Positions 7,297 to 11,358 of a DNA stretch of 11,358 nucleotides are shown here, piece after piece (the stretch's first letter is position 1; every line of letters starts with the position of its first letter). A program made the translations under genes and the position numbers. Where the stretch lies: NCBI GenBank assembly GCA_934667295.1, contig CAKULR010000037.1, forward strand, positions 1-11,358, written 5' to 3'. The DNA comes from an uncultured Kiritimatiellota bacterium (GTDB taxonomy: Bacteria > Verrucomicrobiota > Kiritimatiellia > RFP12 > UBA1067). The notes under the pieces were generated by a model. That model had not been told where the DNA came from and ran no database searches. It was given only the letters and a program-made list of their open reading frames with translations.

Positions 7297-7368
7297 GACA
7301 CGATGTCCGGGAGGAAGCGGTGCCTGGGGAGAACGTGACACGATGTCCAAGAGAAAGCGATGCCTGGG
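7297..7368. repeat. Tandem repeat, two 32-bp copies with 40-bp period
   Basis: Copies at 7297-7328 and 7337-7368 both begin GACACGATGTCC and end TGCCTGGG. They match at 28 of 32 positions, and all four differences are G in copy one against A in copy two. Each copy starts with the small dyad GACA-CGA-TGTC. The 40-bp period is not a multiple of three, which argues against a coding repeat. Confidence 0.85.
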
Positions 7369-7386
7369 ACGCGCTCCCGCGCGTCC
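7367..7386. repeat. Hairpin GGACGCG / CGCGTCC
   Basis: Arms at 7367-7373 and 7380-7386 pair perfectly over 7 bp with a 6-nt loop. It begins at the end of the second copy of the 40-bp-period repeat. Neither strand shows a following T tract, so it is not a classical terminator. Confidence 0.55.
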
Positions 7387-7441
7387 GAACGGCCCGGCGC
7401 GCGAAGTACCCGCGCCGCCCTCGGCGCGTGGCGTCCGAACG
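7381..7441. repeat. Direct 11-mer repeat GCGTCCGAACG, 50 bp apart
   Basis: The 11-mer GCGTCCGAACG occurs exactly at 7381-7391 and again at 7431-7441. The first copy overlaps the right arm of the hairpin at 7367-7386. It may be chance in GC-rich DNA or part of a larger degenerate repeat. Confidence 0.5.
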
Positions 7442-7469
7442 CATACGCCCCCGTCCGGTCACGTACCCA

Positions 7470-7479
7470 CCCCCCCCCC
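7470..7479. repeat. Homopolymer C10 tract
   Basis: Ten consecutive C lie between ACGTACCCA and ACCAACACACACC. On the minus strand this reads as a G10 run beside further GG/GGG groups, so a G-quadruplex is conceivable. Such tracts are prone to length change in vivo and to sequencing error. It lies about 340 nt upstream of the proS start, too far to alter the promoter spacing proposed here. Confidence 0.8.
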
Positions 7480-7505
7480 ACCAACACACACCACACAGAC
7501 GGGAG

Positions 7506-7525
7506 GGCCGCAACTTGTTGCGGCC
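7506..7525. repeat. Perfect hairpin GGCCGCAA-CTTG-TTGCGGCC
   Basis: An 8-bp perfect stem with a 4-nt loop. Neither side has a T tract. The compact form resembles REP-type intergenic palindromes. Confidence 0.65.
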
Positions 7526-7579
7526 GAAGAACGAGGACTCCCCCAATACGTTCCGAGGACAGTCCCCAATGCGTTCCGC

Positions 7580-7615
7580 GCGATTTCACTGCGGAGCGTT
7601 CCGACGTGAAATCGC
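7580..7615. repeat. 36-bp interrupted palindrome
   Basis: Outer arms GCGATTTCAC (7580-7589) and GTGAAATCGC (7606-7615) pair perfectly over 10 bp. Inside, after a 2x2 mismatch, CGGA (7592-7595) pairs with TCCG (7600-7603). The whole forms a long hairpin of 10 + 4 bp. It could be a repeat-element end, a protein-binding palindrome or an RNA hairpin. Confidence 0.75.
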
Positions 7616-7616
7616 A

Positions 7617-7645
7617 CATCCCCCCAACACGAAGACCTGGGGATG
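7617..7645. repeat. Hairpin CATCCCC / GGGGATG
   Basis: Arms at 7617-7623 and 7639-7645 pair over 7 bp around a 15-nt loop. It lies 1 nt after the 36-bp palindrome, so the two would stack as consecutive hairpins. Confidence 0.5.
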
Positions 7646-7650
7646 ATGGA

Positions 7651-7683
7651 CGGGATGAAAATTCACACGGGATGAGAATTCAC
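7651..7683. repeat. Tandem 16-bp direct repeat, 17-bp period
   Basis: CGGGATGAAAATTCAC (7651-7666) and CGGGATGAGAATTCAC (7668-7683) differ at one base and are separated by a single A. They stand at the start of the AT-richer part of the intergenic region. Two near-identical sites in the same orientation could bind a regulator, or may be a simple duplication. Confidence 0.75.
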
Positions 7684-7801
7684 TGCGTAATAATCATTTC
7701 CGAACAACTCGTATGAAATCAAAGCAATCAAACAAATCGCGTACTTATTTTGCATTTAGTGTAGCTATGATACCGATACGGGCTAAAGTTGCAAGCGAAG
7801 G

Positions 7802-7818
7802 CCGTAATGAGATTACGG
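7802..7818. repeat. Perfect hairpin CCGTAAT-GAG-ATTACGG
   Basis: A 7-bp stem with a 3-nt loop, just downstream (minus strand) of the T6 tract of the candidate LamG-gene terminator. It may protect RNA 3' ends or be part of the repeat cluster. Confidence 0.55.
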
Positions 7819-7823
7819 TGCGG

Positions 7824-7844
7824 AAAAAACAATGGAGGCCATTG
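7824..7844 (-). terminator. Candidate Rho-independent terminator of the LamG gene
   Basis: On the minus strand CAATGG-CCT-CCATTG is followed directly by TTTTTT. The stem is only 6 bp and moderately stable, but the T6 tract and its position about 50 nt after the stop codon at 7897 fit an intrinsic terminator for the gene upstream. It would separate that transcript from the proS operon. Confidence 0.6.
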
Positions 7845-7861
7845 CAAACCTTCGCGATTGC

Positions 7862-7881
7862 GGACGGGACAAAGCCCGTCC
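7862..7881 (-). repeat. GC-rich hairpin just after the LamG gene stop
   Basis: GGACGGG (7862-7868) and CCCGTCC (7875-7881) form a perfect 7-bp stem with a 6-nt loop, 15 nt beyond the stop codon. On the minus strand no T tract follows, so alone it is unlikely to terminate. It may act as a 3' stabilising hairpin ahead of the T6-bearing hairpin at 7824-7844. Confidence 0.6.
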
Positions 7882-7896
7882 CTCCCCCGTCCCTCC

Positions 7897-10800
7897 TTAA
7901 CGCACGATGACCGTGAGCCCGTGGTAGACGACCTTGGCGAGGAACCGCGTGCGCGATGCGTCCGTCGTGAACGTCACCGTGTACGCCCGGCTCGCCGGTT
8001 CGGAGGTCCAGCCCGCGAAATCCCCGGGGAGTTCCAGCGAACCGCCCTCGGCAAGGACGAATACGGCGCTCCGCGCGGGCGGGGCCGCGAACACGAGACG
8101 GCCCGTGGCGGGAATGCGCACGCGCCCCTGCGTCTGCACGGCCGGCAGACGCGCGGTGTCCGCCGCGAGCGTCACGCCCTCGGCGAGTTCCGCCGGCAGC
8201 GTCAGATTCCCCGCGCCACCCGTCACCCGTCCGTTCGAGAGGATGCGCACCGTGGCCTCCTCTCCACAGGAACCCGGCAGCTCAAGCGTCGCCCCGTCGC
8301 GCGCCTCGAAGGTTCCGCGGAATCCCCCCAGGGACGCGGCCTCCAGCGCGACCGTCGCGCCGCCCTCCGCGCGGAACGCGCCGAATCCCTCCAGTTTCCC
8401 CTTGAACGCAGCGGCGTTCGTGACGGCAACGCGCGCCAGCGAGGCCACCTCCACCGTTCCCGCGCCCGCAAGCGAACCGAACACGTGCCCCACGCCCACG
8501 GCGTTCAGCCGCGCGCCCGCCTCGACCGTGACATCCGTCCCGCGCGGCAGGGTCGGCCCGACCTCGCCCGTCTCCAGCGCCTGCACGAGCGTCTTCACCT
8601 GACCGTCCGTCAGCGCGCAGTCGTAGATGCGCAGGTCGTCGACGGCGACGCCCGTGTAGTTGTAGGTTCCGTCCGGACAGTACCCCACGTAGAGCGCTTC
8701 GCCCAGGAGGTCCGGATGGGAGGTCGTGCCGTCGGCCCGCTTGACGCCGGCGGTCGCCTCCGCGTTGAAAACGCCGTCGACGTAGGCCCGCACGCGGTGT
8801 GTCTCCGGCGAGTAGGTGAAGACGACCGTGAACCACGTGGCGTCCGTCATGTTCGCGCCCATCTCGACCGACGTCGCGACCGTCGCGTTGTGGTAGTTGT
8901 CCTTCACGGAGGAGAACTGCCAGAAGTCCCCCTTGGGCACATGCGGCTGGCTGCCGTCCTTGACGCGGAAGTAGCCGTTCGTCGTCAGTTCGCGTCCGCC
9001 CCAGTAGAACGCCGTGTAGCCCGTCTGGTACGGCATCTGGTAGCGGATCGCCACCGTGAAGGCGCGTTCGCCCGTGGGGATCTTCGCGGGGAAGACGCCG
9101 TCCTTGAGCGTGAGGGCTCCGAATGTGGAGGAGGTGGCGTCACCCTTCCCGCTCATGAAGCCGCTCGTCGTATGTGCGTTCGCATTCAGGACAAGCGCGT
9201 AGCCGCCGTAGGCGCCGGGGCGGTTCGCCTCCAGGGCGACCCGGTCGGCGTTTCCCATCGTCGTCAGGTCGTAGCCGTTCCCGGAGGAGTCCCGACCGAT
9301 GTTCTCCGGGTCTTCGAACGCCCAGTGCGCGACGGGGGCGGGCAGGTCGACGGCGGGGTCCCGCGCCTCGCCGGGCGCCGGCGCGGTGCGTGCATACTCG
9401 GCCGCGACCTGCTCCGCCGTCCAGGCACCCTTCGCGTAGACGAACTCGTCCATCGCGCCCACATACGCCTCGCCGATGTTCAGTTCGTCCGTCAACTTCA
9501 CCGGCATATGCTGCGCGGCCGTCTCCTGCGAAAGGAGCTGCCCGTCCAGATAGAGGCTGATTTTGCGGTCCCGGCTGACCATCACGTAGTGGTGCCAGAC
9601 GTCGGTGAGCGCCTTCGTCGCAGCGGCCGAGTTCGCGAAACGCGCCCATCCGTCGTCCGGCTTCGGCGCGTCGTACCAGGAGATGCGGCGGAGGCCGAAC
9701 CACGTGAGCGCCTTGTCGTCGCCGAAGGAGAGCCAGCGCAGGGAGTCGCCGTCCTTCCAGATGCCGTGCCGGAACACCGAATGCCAGCCGGTCGGCGTCG
9801 CGAGCGACGGATCGGGCTTGAGCCAGAGGCTGATCGTGAAGTCGTCGTTCGTACCGGGCAGCAGGTCGGCGGGGATACGGCCCGCCGCCGCGCCGAAGTT
9901 GGCCCCCTTCGACAGGAAGACGCCCTGCCCGACCCGACCGACAACGGCGGCGGGATCCTTGTTGGCCGTGAGCGCAAGCGCCGTCCCCGCGCGGTTCGCG
10001 CCGAGGTCCGCCGCATCCTCGAAGTCGAGGTAGACGACCGCGCCCGGCGGCACGGTCCGCGTCGAGGTGGCCGCCTGGTCCGAGACGAGGTTCAGCGCGC
10101 CCGCCTTGACGTGCGTCGCGCCCGCGTAGCGGCTCGCGCCCTTCAGTTCGAGCGTGTAGTCCGCGCCGTCCTTCACGAAGGAGCCCCCACCGGCAAGGCG
10201 GCCGTAGAAGACATCCGTCGCCGTCCCCGTGGCGGGGCCCGTCACGGTGAACGTGCGGTCCGTCGCGATGTCGACGCCGCCCAGATAGCAGAAGTCGGTC
10301 GGCGCCGCAGCGTTCCGGGGGGATGTCGACCGCAGCGCGGCGAGGGATTGGTCGCATCCCAGGCGGAGCCGTCCGCCATAGCGCTGGACGAACGCCGTCG
10401 AACTGGCCAGCGGTCCGTCCACGAGGAGGTCGCCGTGTTCGCACTGGACCGTCCCCGTGAAGTCCGGCGTCGCCCCGGCGAACACCTGGCGGCTGCCGCC
10501 CCGAAGGGTCAACTTGCCCGTTCCGACGAGCTGTCCCGTGAACGTGCCGTCGCGCTGGACCGTGTAGGAGCAGACCGTGATCGCGTTCGTCCCCGCATCG
10601 ACGACCTGCTTCCCCGCCTCCGCCCCCTCGGAGTGGAGGTAACCGACGATGCAGTCACGCTCGAACGTCACCCGCGCCGCGTCGCCCTTCAGCGTGATTC
10701 CCGCCATCTGGAACCCCGTTGGCCAGTCCGACCCCATCCGCCGGTAGACGAGGGTCGAATCCTCGACCACCAGGTCCTGGTAGTAGAAGTTCACCGCCTG

Positions 10801-11283
10801 CTCGGAATCGAAGATGAACGTGCCGCCGCCCGTGACGGTGATCGGCCGGTCGGTCTGCCATTCGTTCTTGTGCCGCAGCCCCCAGCGAAGCGTCGTCCCG
10901 GCGGGGACGACATACGTCTGCGCCTCGTAGCGGAGCTTCACGTTCGAGTCCGCCGTACCGACGAGCGTCCATGCGCCGCCCTCCGTGGCGGGAAACACGA
11001 CGCGCCCGATGCCGTAGACCTGCGCGACGTCGCATGTCACGCTCGCCGTGGCCGGCAGGGACGAGAAGTCGAGGTTCATCGCCTTCGTCGCCCAGTCCGC
11101 CGGCGCGAAGGCGAGCGACGCGCCCTGCATGTCCGTAAACGTCCAGTTCGCGGACGACGACCATTTCCAGTCGCCCGCGCCGCCCGTCCACTTCGCCGTT
11201 CCCGACACCGCCCCCAGTGACGCTGCCGCCAGCATCCCGCACGCGAAACCGCACAGCGTTCCGCCCAGTTTCCTTCCCGCCAT
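7897..11283 (-). CDS. Large secreted protein with two LamG-like domains and autotransporter-type beta-strand repeats
   Basis: The product is 1128 residues. A signal peptide is likely: basic MAGRKLGG, hydrophobic core to about residue 26, small residues for cleavage. The mature part opens with WTGGAGDW...SSANW, a motif common in large secreted repeat proteins. Residues about 30-410 look beta-rich, with an autotransporter-associated strand repeat near 368-405 (GGGSFVKDG.....L.G...YAGAT.V.AG.L.L). A first LamG/concanavalin A-like domain spans about 412-632 (VVYLDFED to AMDEFVYAKGAWTAEQV). A second spans about 650-905 (PVAHWAFED to VDDLRIYDCALTDGQV). Beta-rich sequence continues to the end. I see no transmembrane anchor, PEP-CTERM tail or autotransporter barrel, so the mode of surface retention is unknown. 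A role in binding carbohydrate or other surfaces is inferred from LamG folds; no enzyme motif is seen. The start is fixed by AAAGGAGG 7 nt upstream. Confidence 0.88.
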   Translation of the reverse strand: MAGRKLGGTLCGFACGMLAAASLGAVSGTAKWTGGAGDWKWSSSANWTFTDMQGASLAFAPADWATKAMNLDFSSLPATASVTCDVAQVYGIGRVVFPATEGGAWTLVGTADSNVKLRYEAQTYVVPAGTTLRWGLRHKNEWQTDRPITVTGGGTFIFDSEQAVNFYYQDLVVEDSTLVYRRMGSDWPTGFQMAGITLKGDAARVTFERDCIVGYLHSEGAEAGKQVVDAGTNAITVCSYTVQRDGTFTGQLVGTGKLTLRGGSRQVFAGATPDFTGTVQCEHGDLLVDGPLASSTAFVQRYGGRLRLGCDQSLAALRSTSPRNAAAPTDFCYLGGVDIATDRTFTVTGPATGTATDVFYGRLAGGGSFVKDGADYTLELKGASRYAGATHVKAGALNLVSDQAATSTRTVPPGAVVYLDFEDAADLGANRAGTALALTANKDPAAVVGRVGQGVFLSKGANFGAAAGRIPADLLPGTNDDFTISLWLKPDPSLATPTGWHSVFRHGIWKDGDSLRWLSFGDDKALTWFGLRRISWYDAPKPDDGWARFANSAAATKALTDVWHHYVMVSRDRKISLYLDGQLLSQETAAQHMPVKLTDELNIGEAYVGAMDEFVYAKGAWTAEQVAAEYARTAPAPGEARDPAVDLPAPVAHWAFEDPENIGRDSSGNGYDLTTMGNADRVALEANRPGAYGGYALVLNANAHTTSGFMSGKGDATSSTFGALTLKDGVFPAKIPTGERAFTVAIRYQMPYQTGYTAFYWGGRELTTNGYFRVKDGSQPHVPKGDFWQFSSVKDNYHNATVATSVEMGANMTDATWFTVVFTYSPETHRVRAYVDGVFNAEATAGVKRADGTTSHPDLLGEALYVGYCPDGTYNYTGVAVDDLRIYDCALTDGQVKTLVQALETGEVGPTLPRGTDVTVEAGARLNAVGVGHVFGSLAGAGTVEVASLARVAVTNAAAFKGKLEGFGAFRAEGGATVALEAASLGGFRGTFEARDGATLELPGSCGEEATVRILSNGRVTGGAGNLTLPAELAEGVTLAADTARLPAVQTQGRVRIPATGRLVFAAPPARSAVFVLAEGGSLELPGDFAGWTSEPASRAYTVTFTTDASRTRFLAKVVYHGLTVIVR

Positions 11284-11290
11284 CGTCAGT

Positions 11291-11298
11291 CCTCCTTT
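11291..11298 (-). promoter_or_regulatory. Strong Shine-Dalgarno of the LamG gene
   Basis: On the minus strand the bases read AAAGGAGG, 7 nt before the ATG at 11283. This near-perfect anti-16S match decides the start codon and suggests efficient translation. Confidence 0.85.
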
Positions 11299-11350
11299 GA
11301 ATTTGCACCACGCACGCCGGCCGATAGACCTTCTACCAGCAAACAGGCAG

Positions 11351-11356
11351 ATTATA
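11351..11356 (-). promoter_or_regulatory. Perfect -10 box (TATAAT) upstream of the LamG gene
   Basis: On the minus strand the last bases of the window read TGTATAAT, with an exact TATAAT at 11356-11351. Transcription would start near 11344, giving a 5' leader of about 60 nt. The -35 region falls outside the window and cannot be assessed. The leader shows no clear riboswitch or long hairpin. Confidence 0.55.
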
Positions 11357-11358
11357 CA

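Larger units (their letters stand above)
7207..7823 (-). other. Non-coding, structure- and repeat-rich intergenic region between the LamG gene and proS
   Basis: About 620 nt in which I see no gene with recognisable homology, good start context or sensible composition. It holds a 40-bp-period tandem repeat, repeated 11-mers, a C10 tract, a series of hairpins and a 17-bp-period duplication, each listed separately. A small hairpin GCCGC-TAC-GCGGC lies at 7257-7269. From about 7640 to 7860 the base composition is clearly richer in A and T than the surrounding genes. It could be a REP/BIME-like cluster, a decayed insertion, or the site of a structured RNA; the sequence alone does not decide. Confidence 0.6.

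Noticed and set aside
7297..7368. Possible CRISPR array
   Set aside because: Only two imperfect copies with an 8-nt gap between them; no spacer-sized intervals and no cas genes.
7176..7646. Several 90-147 codon open frames on both strands in the intergenic region
   Set aside because: Overlapping, compositionally odd, without ribosome sites or recognisable domains, and interrupted by hairpins and repeats whose periods are not multiples of three.
7750..7771. Possible plus-strand promoter TTGCAT ... TATGAT
   Set aside because: The boxes are only 10 nt apart and no plus-strand gene follows.
7789..11220. A 1143-codon open frame on the plus strand opposite the LamG gene
   Set aside because: The minus-strand frame has a signal peptide, LamG domains, a strong ribosome-binding site and a promoter. 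The plus-strand translation has only low-complexity Arg-rich sequence.

Overview
The window comes from a high-GC bacterium and every supported gene lies on the minus strand. Gene content and style fit a member of the PVC superphylum, perhaps Kiritimatiellota. The pointers are a large secreted LamG/beta-strand-repeat protein opening with a WTGG...SSANW motif, strong AGGAGG Shine-Dalgarno sites and tightly packed genes. This placement is inference, since no rRNA or other taxonomic marker is present.

Right part (11358 to 7897, minus strand): one large gene for a secreted, probably surface-associated protein of 1128 residues. It has a signal peptide, autotransporter-like beta-strand repeats and two LamG-like domains. 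A perfect TATAAT box sits at the window edge 68 nt upstream of its start. A GC-rich hairpin and then a hairpin with a T6 tract follow its stop.

Middle (7823 to 7207): about 620 nt with no convincing gene. It is rich in small structures: a 40-bp-period tandem repeat, several hairpins, a 36-bp interrupted palindrome, a C10 run, and a 17-bp-period duplication in an AT-richer stretch. It looks like an intergenic repeat cluster (REP/BIME-like) or a decayed insertion.

Left part (7130 to 1): a compact seven-gene minus-strand run that looks like one operon, proS - hisS - methyltransferase-like gene - Sel1-repeat lipoprotein - ilvB - ilvN - aroE. Junctions are -11 to +14 nt. Two are ATGA stop/start overlaps, and in two the upstream stop codon is part of the next gene's TGAGGAGG ribosome-binding site. 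A plausible sigma70-type promoter lies about 40 nt upstream of proS. The run joins tRNA charging for proline and histidine with branched-chain amino acid synthesis (acetolactate synthase, both subunits) and the shikimate pathway (aroE, cut by the window edge).

The clearest anomaly is in hisS. The reading frame breaks near its 3' end in a CGCGCGC tract. The expected HisRS C-terminal end is present in another frame and finishes at 4172, and about ten residues appear to be missing at the junction. I see no defence system, CRISPR array, transposase, tRNA or rRNA, and no clearly new multi-gene system.
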